From contig NZ_JBQKUP010000024.1 of the NCBI RefSeq assembly GCF_052156535.1, forward strand, positions 1-64,000: a stretch of 64,000 bases of DNA. Direction: 5' to 3'. This DNA comes from Nitrospira_E sp052156535 (GTDB taxonomy: Bacteria; Nitrospirota; Nitrospiria; Nitrospirales; UBA8639). Below, piece after piece: positions 8,564-17,880 of the stretch. The translations under genes and the position numbers were made by a program. Numbering within the stretch: position 1 is the stretch's first letter; the number at the start of each line of letters is the position of its first letter. The notes under the pieces are model-generated. The model made no database searches and was not told the origin of the DNA. It saw nothing but the letters and a program-made list of their open reading frames with translations.

Positions 8564-9945
8564 CCATGAAGTCTGATCCGCTTGCTGAAAATTCACATCT
8601 TCCTTCACTTCTTCTGGTTGATGACCGGCAAGAAATTCTTGAACAGATGAAGTGGGGATTAAAGTCCTCCTATATGATCTATGAGGCAGATCATCGCGCG
8701 GCAGCTGTCGATATTCTGCAACGGGAAAAGATCTCAATGGTCACCTTAGATTTAGGTTTGCCACCTGATGCCGGTGGGGTGACGGAGGGATTGTCTGCCT
8801 TGGAACAATTGCTTGCGGTGAATCCTTTGGTGAAGGTGGTCGTCATCACGGGAAATCAAGATCGAGCGAATGCGCTCAAGGCTATTCAATTGGGCGCATA
8901 TGATTTTCTGGAAAAGCCGGTAGACTTGGAAGTGTTAAAAGTTGTTCTGCAGCGCGCCGTATATTTGGCCGGTCTGGAAAAAGAAAACCAAAAACTTCTG
9001 GAGCGTGAGGCGAAACGGGGATTTCCTGAAATTATCGGAAGCAGCCCGGTCATGGTTAAAGTTTTCGATACCATCCGGCGAGTAGCCGGTTCGGATATTT
9101 CTATTTTAATCGTCGGAGAAAGCGGTACAGGAAAGGAGTTAGTGGCTCGGGCGATTCATCAGCAAAGTCACAGAAAGGACGGCCCTTTTATCGCGATTAA
9201 TTGTGGGGCTATTCCCGAAACGTTGCTGGAAAGTGAGTTGTTTGGACATGAGAAAGGTGCGTTTACCGGAGCCCATCTCCAGCGTTCAGGTCGAATTGAG
9301 TCAGCCCATGGCGGGACGCTTTTTCTAGATGAAATTGGTGAGATTTCTCCTGCATTACAAGTCAAGTTACTTCGGGTTTTACAAGAACGAAGTATCGAGC
9401 GGGTAGGCGGACGGGTAGAAATTCCAGTTGACACAAGGGTTCTGGCAGCCACCAATATGGATCTTCAGCTGGCAATGAAAGATGGCCGCTTCCGGGAAGA
9501 TCTGTATTATCGATTGAATACCGTGACCATTACGGCTCCTCCCTTACGGGAGCGGGGTGGCGATATCGTGATGTTGGGCAAATCCCTGCTTCAGCGTTAT
9601 TCAGAAGAAGCGAAAAAGAAGATTTCCGGATTTACGCGGGAAGCGCTGATGTCTCTCGAGCAATATCATTGGCCCGGAAACATTCGAGAATTAGAAAACA
9701 GGATTCGTCGCGCCGTGACGCTAACCGACAATCCAAGAATTGCTCCGGAAGATTTAGATTTATCCCCTCCGGATGAGAGTCAGGATGGGCTTACCTTGAA
9801 AGTAGCCAGAGATACGGTCGAAAGGCGAGTGATTGAGCAAACTCTAGCCAAAACAGGTGGAAATATTACCAAGGCTGCGACCATCCTTGGTGTGAGCCGC
9901 CCGACCCTGCATGATTTAATTTCCCGCCATCACATAAAAAAATAA
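8560..9945 (+). CDS. prsR: PEP-CTERM system sigma-54 response regulator PrsR
   Basis: 461 residues from the GTG overlapping the prsK stop (GTGA); an ATG two codons later (8566) is an equally good start. The receiver domain begins LLLVDDRQEI, carries its phospho-Asp in VTLDLGLPPDAGG and Lys in FLEKPVD. The AAA+ domain has GESGTGKE, an intact GAFTGA loop, and GTLFLDEIGE; the C-terminus is a Fis helix-turn-helix (NITKAATILGVSRPTL). The insertion DAGGVTEG after the phospho-Asp is characteristic of the PrsR family. Phosphorylated PrsR should activate sigma-54 promoters of PEP-CTERM and exopolysaccharide genes. It ends convergently with argJ. Confidence 0.92.
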   Translation: MTMKSDPLAENSHLPSLLLVDDRQEILEQMKWGLKSSYMIYEADHRAAAVDILQREKISMVTLDLGLPPDAGGVTEGLSALEQLLAVNPLVKVVVITGNQDRANALKAIQLGAYDFLEKPVDLEVLKVVLQRAVYLAGLEKENQKLLEREAKRGFPEIIGSSPVMVKVFDTIRRVAGSDISILIVGESGTGKELVARAIHQQSHRKDGPFIAINCGAIPETLLESELFGHEKGAFTGAHLQRSGRIESAHGGTLFLDEIGEISPALQVKLLRVLQERSIERVGGRVEIPVDTRVLAATNMDLQLAMKDGRFREDLYYRLNTVTITAPPLRERGGDIVMLGKSLLQRYSEEAKKKISGFTREALMSLEQYHWPGNIRELENRIRRAVTLTDNPRIAPEDLDLSPPDESQDGLTLKVARDTVERRVIEQTLAKTGGNITKAATILGVSRPTLHDLISRHHIKK

Positions 9946-10002
9946 CTATCCCTCCTCGGTAATAGACAATTCCCAACTTCCAAATTGAGCAGAGAAAAAG
10001 AG

Positions 10003-11211
10003 TTAGGATCGATAGGATGCGTTGATTTTTACGTAATCGTAAGTCAGATCCGTGGTCCAGATCTTGGAAGATCCTTTGCCCATTCCGAGTGAAATAAAGA
10101 TGGTCAGGAAGGACTTCTTCATTTCCTGTTTAATTCGGCGTTCCACATGAGGCCCCAGCCCTTTCCCGTTTTTGACGATGGGAATCTTATTGAATCCAAT
10201 GAGAAGTTTCTCCGCTTTAACAGGGACACCGGCTCGTCCTAATGCGGCCACAATTCTCCCCCAGTTGGGATCCGTCCCAAATATAGCGGTTTTGACTAAA
10301 GGGGAGGTGGCTAGGGTATTGGCAAATTGTTTGGCGGCCCGGTCACTGGAAGCCTGAGTGATCTGGAATTCAATGATTTTGGTGGCACCTTCGCCATCCC
10401 GAACAATTTCCATTGCCAGATGGTGACAGACTTGAAATAAGAGGGCTTCAAATTTGCTATGTGCCGTCGTTCCGGTTTTGATGGGTAGGTTTCCGGCTTC
10501 CCCGTTGGCCAGACATAAGGCCGTGTCATTGGTGCTGGTTTCCCCATCAACAGAAATACAGTTAAATGTTTGGTTGGTGACAGCGCGAAAGGTAGTTTGT
10601 AGCGTTTTTTGGTCAATGGCTGCGTCTGTTGTGACATAGGCCAACATGGTCGCCATGTCAGGGTGGATCATTCCTGAACCTTTGGCGATTCCCCCTATTG
10701 TCACTATTTTTCCGCCAATTCGGTCTTGAACCGCGATTTCCTTAGGCCAGGTGTCTGTCGTCATGATCGCCTTGGCAGCTTCCTGGTGACCAGCCTTGCG
10801 TAGTCGTGAGATCAAAATGGGAATCCCGTTTCGTACTGCCGGCATCGGTAGGGGAACCCCAATGACACCAGTGGATCCGACAAACACATGGTGAAGGGGA
10901 ATTGTGAGTTGGTCGGCAACTCTCCGACCCATTTCCCTGGCGTGGACCAAACCTTCTGGTCCGGTAAATGCGTTAGCATTGCCACTATTAACAATGAATG
11001 CTTGACCTGTGCCTTTCTTGAGATTAAGCCGGTCGAGAATTACGGGAGCGGCTGGGAGCCTGTTGGAGGTGAACACCCCGGCGATAGGTCCAGGCTTCTC
11101 TGACACGATCAAGGTCAGATCAAGCTGCTTGGTCTTTTTAATTCCTGAATGAATCCCTGCGGCTAGGAATCCTTTGGGGGCAGTGATCCCGCCTTTTATG
11201 CGTTTAGACAT
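10003..11211 (-). CDS. argJ: Glutamate N-acetyltransferase / amino-acid acetyltransferase ArgJ
   Basis: 402 residues, usual length for the family. ArgJ transfers the acetyl group of N-acetylornithine to glutamate, closing the acetyl cycle of arginine synthesis; bifunctional forms also use acetyl-CoA. The self-cleavage site is visible as GMIHPDMATML, with Thr188 as the new N-terminal nucleophile of the beta chain. The oxyanion region VGSTGVIG and the C-terminal TDLTYDYVKINA signature are present. It follows argC on the minus strand with a gap of about 40 nt, forming an argC-argJ operon. Cytoplasmic. Identification is firm; mono- versus bifunctionality cannot be read from sequence. Confidence 0.96.
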   Translation of the reverse strand: MSKRIKGGITAPKGFLAAGIHSGIKKTKQLDLTLIVSEKPGPIAGVFTSNRLPAAPVILDRLNLKKGTGQAFIVNSGNANAFTGPEGLVHAREMGRRVADQLTIPLHHVFVGSTGVIGVPLPMPAVRNGIPILISRLRKAGHQEAAKAIMTTDTWPKEIAVQDRIGGKIVTIGGIAKGSGMIHPDMATMLAYVTTDAAIDQKTLQTTFRAVTNQTFNCISVDGETSTNDTALCLANGEAGNLPIKTGTTAHSKFEALLFQVCHHLAMEIVRDGEGATKIIEFQITQASSDRAAKQFANTLATSPLVKTAIFGTDPNWGRIVAALGRAGVPVKAEKLLIGFNKIPIVKNGKGLGPHVERRIKQEMKKSFLTIFISLGMGKGSSKIWTTDLTYDYVKINASYRS

Positions 11212-11253
11212 GAAAACATCCCCTTCTCGTCAGGAGAAACTGGTGAACGTGGT

Positions 11254-12330
11254 CTAGGGAAAGAGCCCTGGCGCGGTCAATCCGAGTGTTTCGGGAAGTC
11301 CTAACATAAGATTCATACATTGAATCGCTTGTCCGGCTGCGCCTTTTACGAGATTGTCCAGCGAACCTGTGGTGATGAGATAGCCCGTTCGAGAATCATA
11401 GGTACAACTGAGGTCACAAAAATTTGATCCTCGCAGATTTTTCGGATTGACCCCTTCGGAACTGGGAAAGAGTCGAATGAAATATTCGTCTCGATACCGA
11501 CTGTTATAAGCTGCATCCAGATGGGATTGTTCAATGCCGGGTTTCAATTTGGCATAGGCGGTGCTCAGAATGCCTCGGTTAATCGGTATTAAGTGAGGTG
11601 TGAAAATTATAGATGGACTGGGAAAAGCTGTTTTTGATGATGGAGCAGGAATCAGTCGTGCCAACTCCTGTTCGATTTCAGGCACATGGCGATGCTTGCC
11701 AATTTTATAGGCATGAATGGCTTCATGCGATTCAGGAAAGTGAGTGCCCAGTGCAGGTGTGCGACCGGCTCCTGAAATTCCCGACTTTGCGTCAATGATA
11801 ATCGAGTTGAGCTCAATAAGGTCTTGGGCCACAAAGGGCGCGAGTTGCAAAATGGCGACGGTGGGATAACACCCGGCAACGGCGACAAGGTTGGTTTTGG
11901 CGATAGCTGCGCGATTGAGTTCTGGTAGTCCATACACCGCATTTTTGAGCAGGCCAGGGAAGGTATGGGGGGTTTGATACCATTGCTCATACACCAACGG
12001 ATCCTGAAGACGATAATCGGCACTCAAGTCAATGACATGTTTCCCCTGTGAGAGAAAATCGGCTACTGGCTGCAAGGATTGCGTATGAGGAAGCGCGAGA
12101 AAAACCACATCGACTTCCTTGGCGATCGAGTCGATATTCAACGAAGACAATGAACAGTCATAAATCTTCGTAAGATGAGGAAGCAGCGACGCGACAGCGC
12201 GGCCCTCAGATTTTTCAGACGCCACCACACGGGACAGTGTGACCTGAGGGTGGAGGGTGAGTAATCGAAGTAATTCCCCACCTGTATAGCCACTAGCTCC
12301 AATTACAGCAACGCGAATTTTTCTATCCAT
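11254..12330 (-). CDS. argC: N-acetyl-gamma-glutamyl-phosphate reductase ArgC
   Basis: 358 residues. It reduces N-acetylglutamyl phosphate to the semialdehyde with NADPH, the third step of arginine synthesis. The Rossmann motif GASGYTGGELLRLL opens the protein; the catalytic Cys154 lies in VAGCYPTVAI; the substrate-binding segment KSGISGAGR is intact. It is the first gene of argC-argJ and is separated from the ribosomal-protein operon upstream by the terminator at 12469-12502. Nothing unusual. Confidence 0.96.
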   Translation of the reverse strand: MDRKIRVAVIGASGYTGGELLRLLTLHPQVTLSRVVASEKSEGRAVASLLPHLTKIYDCSLSSLNIDSIAKEVDVVFLALPHTQSLQPVADFLSQGKHVIDLSADYRLQDPLVYEQWYQTPHTFPGLLKNAVYGLPELNRAAIAKTNLVAVAGCYPTVAILQLAPFVAQDLIELNSIIIDAKSGISGAGRTPALGTHFPESHEAIHAYKIGKHRHVPEIEQELARLIPAPSSKTAFPSPSIIFTPHLIPINRGILSTAYAKLKPGIEQSHLDAAYNSRYRDEYFIRLFPSSEGVNPKNLRGSNFCDLSCTYDSRTGYLITTGSLDNLVKGAAGQAIQCMNLMLGLPETLGLTAPGLFP

Positions 12331-12468
12331 GGTCTTTTTTCTAGAAAGTTGATTGAGGGGAGAAAGTTTGAGCAGGATACCTATCGGGAAATGATTTTCC
12401 TTTGTGACAATTGATTATTTGCGAACAGTTTGATTGGAGTGGCGACGGCATCAGACAGAAGTCGGATT

Positions 12469-12502
12469 AAAAAAATGGGGGAGGCTGGAAGGCCTCCCCC
12501 AT
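12469..12502 (-). terminator. Rho-independent terminator after rpsI
   Basis: On the minus strand an 11-bp perfect stem (ATGGGGGAGGC paired with GCCTCCCCCAT, 12502-12492 and 12485-12475) with a 6-nt loop is followed directly by a run of T (12475-12469). It lies 28 nt past the rpsI stop codon and separates the ribosomal-protein operon from argCJ. Confidence 0.9.
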
Positions 12503-12529
12503 AATTCTGCGTGAATGGTGTCCGGCCAA

Positions 12530-12922
12530 TTATCGTTTGGAGTATTGGAACCTGGCTCTGGCGCCTTTTTGCCCGTATTTTTTCCGTTCTTTCACTCTGC
12601 TATCTCTGGTGAGCAATCCATTTTTTTTCAGGGGATCCCGTAGCGAAGGATTATATAAGGCCAATGCCTTGGCAATCGCATGGCGAAGGGCTCCCGCCTG
12701 ACCTGAAACGCCTCCCCCTATCAGGGTGGCTTTGACATTAAATTGCCCGCTTGTTTTGGTGACCTCGAATGGCGTTTGTATCTGGATTTGATGCGTTAAT
12801 CGTGGAAAATATGAATCGACTGATCGTGCGTTGATGAGAATGTCGCCTTGCCCTGGTTCTACCCACGCTCGGGCAATCGCGTTTTTCCTTTTTCCGGTTG
12901 CATATTGAATGGTATCGACCAT
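12530..12922 (-). CDS. rpsI: 30S ribosomal protein S9
   Basis: 130 residues, standard length. The C-terminus ends in the basic GARARFQYSKR tail that reaches the P-site tRNA in the ribosome, and GGGVSGQAGALRHAIAKAL is the conserved core. It lies directly downstream of rplM, as in most bacteria, and is followed by a strong terminator. Confidence 0.97.
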   Translation of the reverse strand: MVDTIQYATGKRKNAIARAWVEPGQGDILINARSVDSYFPRLTHQIQIQTPFEVTKTSGQFNVKATLIGGGVSGQAGALRHAIAKALALYNPSLRDPLKKNGLLTRDSRVKERKKYGQKGARARFQYSKR

Positions 12923-12968
12923 GTGAGAATAAGTCTCCTTTTTTTCGTTGGAACAGTTACTGATGAAT

Positions 12969-13397
12969 TTAGAGATTCAAAGGCGTTGGGCTTTGCGCTC
13001 GATGCAGATGCTCGGCACCAGGGTAAATTTTGAGCTTTTTGGCCATTTGTTTCCCTAACGTACATTTTGGAAGCATCCCACGAATGGCTTTGGTAAGGAC
13101 TTCGGTTGGTTTCTTTGCATGAAGATGCTCGGCGGTAATGGCTTTGATTCCTCCAGGGTAACCGGTGTGATGATAATAGATCTTTCTACGAAATTTATCG
13201 CTGGTGAACTGAATTTCACTGGAATTGATGATGACGACATGATCGCCCGTATCGACATTCGGCGTGAACGTCGGCTTATGCTTTCCACGAAGGATTGAGG
13301 CAACCTTGGCGGCCAAGCGTCCAACGGTTTTCCCTTTAGCATCGACTAAGAACCATTGTCGTTCAACTTCCAGCGGTTTAGCTTGATAAGATCGCAT
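12969..13397 (-). CDS. rplM: 50S ribosomal protein L13
   Basis: 142 residues, standard length. Begins with a family-typical segment (WFLVDAKGKTVGRLA) and carries the conserved GDHVVIINS and RGMLPK motifs. An early-assembling large-subunit protein. It heads the rplM-rpsI pair and follows the two bifunctional-nuclease genes by 37 nt, so the four genes probably share one transcript. Confidence 0.97.
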   Translation of the reverse strand: MRSYQAKPLEVERQWFLVDAKGKTVGRLAAKVASILRGKHKPTFTPNVDTGDHVVIINSSEIQFTSDKFRRKIYYHHTGYPGGIKAITAEHLHAKKPTEVLTKAIRGMLPKCTLGKQMAKKLKIYPGAEHLHRAQSPTPLNL

Positions 13398-13434
13398 GAG
13401 TGTCTGAGTTCCTTTCCTCTACTTGATTACATAT

Positions 13435-13905
13435 CTAGATATCGGTTTGTTCTAATCCTTTTTGATCGAGCTTGGAAAGCCAAGTATCCAGATCCTCCCC
13501 CCCGCGACGTTCCAGCACCTCCGGGGTCACGTAGATGGGACATTGACATCGGAGAGCTAGGGCAATCGCATCACTCGGCCTTGAATCGATCGATTTTTCC
13601 AAGTCATCTTTAGACAAAAACAGCGTTGAAAAATACGTATTATTTTTGACTTCCGTGATTACGACTTTGTTGAGGGTAAATCCAAGGTGCGAGGTAAAAC
13701 TGCAAATAAGGTCATGGCTCATGGGGCGTGGTGGGATGACGTTCTCCAAGGCCAACCGAATCGATGTTCCTTCGGCGGTTCCGACCCATATGGGAAGAAC
13801 CTCTGAATTTTTTTCATCCCGTAAGACTACGATTTGCGTGTCGGTATTCGGATCGACCAGGACCCCATGGACCTTTAACGGAATTAATGTGTTTATTTCA
13901 GTCAT
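13435..13905 (-). CDS. Bifunctional nuclease (BFN/DUF151) family protein, copy 1
   Basis: 156 residues from the ATG at 13905 (MTEINTLIPL); an upstream in-frame GTG or ATA-type start would add seven poorly fitting residues. The BFN core is clear: LRDEKNSEVLPIWVG near the N-terminus, then PRPMSHDL and SIDSRPSDAIALALR. Proteins of this family (DUF151) have reported DNase/RNase activity in plants and are common, mostly uncharacterised, in bacteria. It sits between a paralogue (13961-14416) and rplM. No clear ribosome binding site; its role next to ribosomal-protein genes is unknown. Confidence 0.88.
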   Translation of the reverse strand: MTEINTLIPLKVHGVLVDPNTDTQIVVLRDEKNSEVLPIWVGTAEGTSIRLALENVIPPRPMSHDLICSFTSHLGFTLNKVVITEVKNNTYFSTLFLSKDDLEKSIDSRPSDAIALALRCQCPIYVTPEVLERRGGEDLDTWLSKLDQKGLEQTDI

Positions 13906-13960
13906 CACCCGCACACTCACTATCAATCGTAAATATTTCAGATGGCCACATGAGCATCAG

Positions 13961-14416
13961 CTAGACGTCTGATTTCCCAAAATCCTCAGGCTTGAGGTTT
14001 TCCAGCCATCGTTCCAATTCTTCTGAGTTTTGTTTATGGAGCACTTCCCCTGAAGCAAAAATAGGAGCATCCGTGCGAAGGGCCACGGCAATCGCGTCAC
14101 TTGGCCGAGAGTCAACGGTGAACTCGGAATCTCCAAAAAGGAGATGGATTTTGGCGAAGTACGTATTGTCTTTCAGATCTGTAATGACGGTACTGATGAC
14201 CTTAGCGTCCATATTATCCAGGACCGTTTTCATGAGATCATGGGTCATCGGCCTTGGAGGAGCGATCCGCTCTAAGGCAAAACTAATCGCGCTGGCTTCG
14301 GCCTTCCCAACCCAGATTGGGAGCATATCAGAATTTTGTTCATCTCTCAGGATGACAATATAGGCATTGTTGTAGGGGTCAAATAAAAGACCCCTCACGT
14401 TCATTTGATTCAACAT
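13961..14416 (-). CDS. Bifunctional nuclease (BFN/DUF151) family protein, copy 2
   Basis: 151 residues. Shares with its neighbour the LRDEQNSDMLPIWVG, PRPMTHDLM and VDSRPSDAIAVALR blocks, so the two arose by duplication. First gene of the probable operon BFN-BFN-rplM-rpsI, with a sigma-70-like promoter at 14473-14502. The C-terminal 25 residues (LHKQNSEELERWLENL) resemble the corresponding tail of copy 1 (DLDTWLSKL), suggesting a shared helical tail. Enzymatic activity is not shown by the sequence. Confidence 0.9.
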   Translation of the reverse strand: MLNQMNVRGLLFDPYNNAYIVILRDEQNSDMLPIWVGKAEASAISFALERIAPPRPMTHDLMKTVLDNMDAKVISTVITDLKDNTYFAKIHLLFGDSEFTVDSRPSDAIAVALRTDAPIFASGEVLHKQNSEELERWLENLKPEDFGKSDV

Positions 14417-14472
14417 ACGCTAGGCCAGTCATAAATAAAGGACGTGTGTTTTACTTGAAAATCAAACCTTGA

Positions 14473-14502
14473 AAATTAGCATTCAATGATATGTATTGTC
14501 AA
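14473..14502 (-). promoter_or_regulatory. Sigma-70-like promoter for BFN-rplM-rpsI
   Basis: Minus strand: perfect -35 TTGACA (14502-14497), 18-nt spacer, -10-like TAATTT (14478-14473), about 55 nt before the first BFN start. It lies just downstream of proS, implying a separate transcript. Confidence 0.5.
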
Positions 14503-14656
14503 TGAAAATAAGGGCTTGTCCATCTCCCTATGCTTTGGATTGAGATCTCGTCATTGGTCGTCCTTAAGATAAAGAGCATTTTGGTTTAGAAAAATTATAC
14601 CATGCGTGAGTGGGCATCGGTAACCAACCTGCATTTGATCTGTTTTATTTACTTTA

Positions 14657-16378
14657 TCATGTCTGAAATTCAAGTTTTGCTCTGACTGTGCCAGTTATCC
14701 ACTCACATGCCTCCTCACGGGCAATGTGATGCTTTTCGCCAGTTTTACGGTCTTTAATTTCAATGGTGTTCTGTGCCAGTCCCTTATCCCCCAGGATAAT
14801 ATGGAAAGGAATGCCGAGCAAATCTGCATCGTTAAACTTAACTCCACCCCGTTCCTCACGGTCGTCAAGTAATGCCTCTATCCCGTTTTGGGAAAGGTCC
14901 TGATAGAGTTGCTCGGAAGCTTGACGGACATTTTCTGATGCGGTGACCGAAAGGATGTGAACCTGAAATGGAGCAATGGGCATGGGCCAACAGATGCCTT
15001 TGTCGTCATGGTTTTGTTCAATGGCTGCCGCCGCTGCTCTGCTGACACCAATTCCATAGCATCCCATCACAGCAGGAAGGGTCTGACCTTGAGCATCAAG
15101 GTAGGTTGCCCCCATTTTTTCACTATATTTTGTCCCTAGCATAAAGATATGCCCTACTTCGATTCCTCTGGCTGTTTGCAGCGAGCTGCCTCCACGTGGG
15201 GAAGGGTCACCGGCCTGAGCCTGGCGAAAATCTCCTATGCTCTCAATGGCAAAATCCCGGTCAATATTGACATGAATAAGGTGGACGTCTGGTTCGTTTC
15301 CACCCACAATGAAATTTCTCAAAACAGCCACGGCCTGGTCAGCCAGAATTCGAATTTTTTGAAGACCGATCGGGCCGACAAAACCAACTGGGGCCGTTGT
15401 GAAGCGGAGGACCATCTCTGGGGTTGCCAAAGATAATTCATGAATACCAAGATGTCGTTGAATTTTAATTTCGTTCGCTTGATGGTCCCCTCGGATCAGG
15501 ACCGCGGTTATCTCATTCGTGCCGGTCTGATATAGAAGGGTTTTCACCAGGCGGGAAGGAGGCACGTTAAGTAAGGCGCACACTTCTTCAACTGATTTAG
15601 CATTGGGTGTGGAGACCTTTTCCAGCGGTAGTGCGGCCTCAGGTTCCCTGATGATGGGTGGGGCAATTTCGGCCCGTTCGACATTGGCTGCATATTGCGT
15701 GTCCGGATCAAAAACGATGAGTTCTTCGCCGGTATTGGCTAGGACCATGAATTCGTGAGAAGAGATGCCACCGATTAAGCCGGTATCGGCCTCCACTGGA
15801 CGAAATTCGAGGCCCATACGAGAAAAAATGCGGCAATAGGCATCGTACATGTCCTGGTACGTATGTTTGGCTCCTTCCACATCCTGGTCAAAGCTATATG
15901 CATCTTTCATGATGAATTCGCGCCCTCGCATGATGCCAAACCGGGGGCGGATTTCATCGCGAAATTTCGTTTGGATTTGATATAGAGTGACGGGCAATTG
16001 ACGATAAGAACTGACCTCTCGGCGGAATAAATCGGTGACGACTTCTTCGTGAGTGGGGCCCAGGCAAAAGTCCCGCTCATGGCGATCATGTAATCGGAAT
16101 AGTTCCTTTCCGTAGAAATCCCAGCGATCTGTTTCTTTCCAAAGCTCGGCCGAGGATAGAATCGGGAGTAACAGTTCTTGTGCTCCTATCCGGTTCATCT
16201 CTTCGCGAACAATGGTCTCAATTTTCCGAATGACCCTCAATCCTAGAGGAAGGTAGGAATAAATGCCGGCCGCGACTTTTCGGATCATACCCGCGCGAAG
16301 CATGAGCCGGTGGCTGACCACTTCGGCTTCCCCGGGATCCTGTCGCATCGTGGGAATTAATGATTGTGATACATGCAT
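14657..16378 (-). CDS. proS: Prolyl-tRNA synthetase (bacterial type)
   Basis: 573 residues, the usual size of the bacterial form with an editing insertion. Class II motifs are visible (motif 2 region FRDEIRPRFGIMRGREFIMKD and motif 3 near GCYGIGVSRAAAA). Between them, roughly residues 225-385, lies the YbaK-type insertion that deacylates mischarged Ala-tRNA(Pro). The C-terminal anticodon-binding domain starts near PFQVHILSV. It charges tRNA(Pro) with proline. Last gene of uppS-cdsA-dxr-rseP-proS, a common neighbourhood in Proteobacteria and Nitrospirota; 93 nt separate it from rseP. Confidence 0.97.
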   Translation of the reverse strand: MHVSQSLIPTMRQDPGEAEVVSHRLMLRAGMIRKVAAGIYSYLPLGLRVIRKIETIVREEMNRIGAQELLLPILSSAELWKETDRWDFYGKELFRLHDRHERDFCLGPTHEEVVTDLFRREVSSYRQLPVTLYQIQTKFRDEIRPRFGIMRGREFIMKDAYSFDQDVEGAKHTYQDMYDAYCRIFSRMGLEFRPVEADTGLIGGISSHEFMVLANTGEELIVFDPDTQYAANVERAEIAPPIIREPEAALPLEKVSTPNAKSVEEVCALLNVPPSRLVKTLLYQTGTNEITAVLIRGDHQANEIKIQRHLGIHELSLATPEMVLRFTTAPVGFVGPIGLQKIRILADQAVAVLRNFIVGGNEPDVHLIHVNIDRDFAIESIGDFRQAQAGDPSPRGGSSLQTARGIEVGHIFMLGTKYSEKMGATYLDAQGQTLPAVMGCYGIGVSRAAAAAIEQNHDDKGICWPMPIAPFQVHILSVTASENVRQASEQLYQDLSQNGIEALLDDREERGGVKFNDADLLGIPFHIILGDKGLAQNTIEIKDRKTGEKHHIAREEACEWITGTVRAKLEFQT

Positions 16379-16471
16379 GAAGACACCTGGTTATATGGTT
16401 AAGGAAAGACTCAGCCGAAGGGAAAACTTACATGGATAGCAAAAGGCAGCGAGACGTTCAACTGGGTGGAA

Positions 16472-17863
16472 TTATTGGAGTAGGCGACTAATGTCATTCC
16501 AGGTCGCATAGGCCATCAGGAAGACCAATAAGACCAGTCCAATTTGTTGCGCCATTTCTCTCGACCGGTCTCCTAACGGGCGACCTAAAATGCCTTCGCA
16601 GGCAAAAAAGAAGAGATGCCCTCCATCAAGAATGGGAATGGGTAATAAATTCAAAATTCCCAAATTAATACTTAAGATCGCAATAAGCCACACGACGCTG
16701 GCAAGGCCCTGTTGGGCTTGTTCGCCTGACACACTGGCAATCATTAGCGGGCCACCGAGGTGCTTTGAAGAAATCTCCCCCGTCAAGAGTTTGTATAAAC
16801 CAATAACGGTGAGTTCACACCATTTCCATGTGGCCTTGAGTCCATCCCAGGGGGCGAGAAATAGAGAAGTGCTTTTGAGCACCGTACCCGCACCGGCTAG
16901 TTTAATCCCAATGCGGCCAACAGACTTGGTTTCCCCATCGGAAGAGGTAACGGTTTGGCCTTCAGGGGTGATGCGAAGAGAGACAATCTGTCCTCCGCGA
17001 TCGACCTGAACATCTAGAGGGGTTCCAGGGTGTTGGCGAACGATCTCGGTCATCTGAGACCAGGTGACAATCGGCGTGTCATTAATTTGGATAATTCGGT
17101 CATCTTGTTGAAGCCCCGCGGCCATGGCAGGGGTGTCCGGCATGACTCCTCCGACAAGCGGAGCATGATCCTCAATGCCTAAGGTGTATTGAGGCTCGTC
17201 CGGGCGATCTGGCACCATTTGAACCGTTGGAGTGATGATCAGCGTTTTAACGGTATCCCCACGGATGACATCCAGTGTGACGGGACGCCCATGGGCCTTG
17301 CCGACCTGTTGGTATAGTTCACCCAGAGTCGAGATGTCTTCTTCATTGGCCCGGATTACACGATCACCGATATGTAATCCGGCAGTTTCAGCTGGGGAGT
17401 CTGGTGTGATCGCTTCAATGACCGGTGTGATGTTGTCGATGCTGGGCACAAACAGGGGTGACCCTAAGGCCAGCATTCCCGTAAAGATCAGGTAACTGAG
17501 AATAAAGTTAAATCCTGGGCCAGCCGCCACAATCAACGTTTTGTGGGGAAGTGACTGGTGAATGAAGGATTCACGTTGTTCAGCAGGTGAAACAGCCTCT
17601 GTCACTTCCTCACCATATAATTTGACATATCCTCCAAGAGGAATCGCTGCCAAAAGATATTCGGTATCGCCAATCTTGCGACCAATGAGTTTTGGTCCAA
17701 AACCGATGGAAAATTTGAGGACCCTGACGCCTACCCATCGAGCGGCCAGATAATGGCCGTATTCGTGAAAGGTTACAAGGACTCCCAGTACGACCAGGAA
17801 CCACCATAACTTTTGCCCAAATAGAAAGATGGAATCTGGAGAAAATGACAGGAGGTTATTCAT
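16472..17863 (-). CDS. rseP: Site-2 protease RseP
   Basis: 463 residues. Inner-membrane zinc metalloprotease that cuts anti-sigma factors and leftover signal peptides inside the membrane. The zinc motif HEYGH (33-37) lies in TM1; the third ligand is in NLLPIPILDGGH near residue 405. Two PDZ domains lie in the periplasmic loop (about 125-205 and 215-300), as in E. coli RseP. The last hydrophobic segment is at the C-terminus. Located 17 nt after dxr in the uppS-cdsA-dxr-rseP-proS operon. Confidence 0.96.
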   Translation of the reverse strand: MNNLLSFSPDSIFLFGQKLWWFLVVLGVLVTFHEYGHYLAARWVGVRVLKFSIGFGPKLIGRKIGDTEYLLAAIPLGGYVKLYGEEVTEAVSPAEQRESFIHQSLPHKTLIVAAGPGFNFILSYLIFTGMLALGSPLFVPSIDNITPVIEAITPDSPAETAGLHIGDRVIRANEEDISTLGELYQQVGKAHGRPVTLDVIRGDTVKTLIITPTVQMVPDRPDEPQYTLGIEDHAPLVGGVMPDTPAMAAGLQQDDRIIQINDTPIVTWSQMTEIVRQHPGTPLDVQVDRGGQIVSLRITPEGQTVTSSDGETKSVGRIGIKLAGAGTVLKSTSLFLAPWDGLKATWKWCELTVIGLYKLLTGEISSKHLGGPLMIASVSGEQAQQGLASVVWLIAILSINLGILNLLPIPILDGGHLFFFACEGILGRPLGDRSREMAQQIGLVLLVFLMAYATWNDISRLLQ

Positions 17864-17880
17864 GGGTGTTTATCGCGGGT

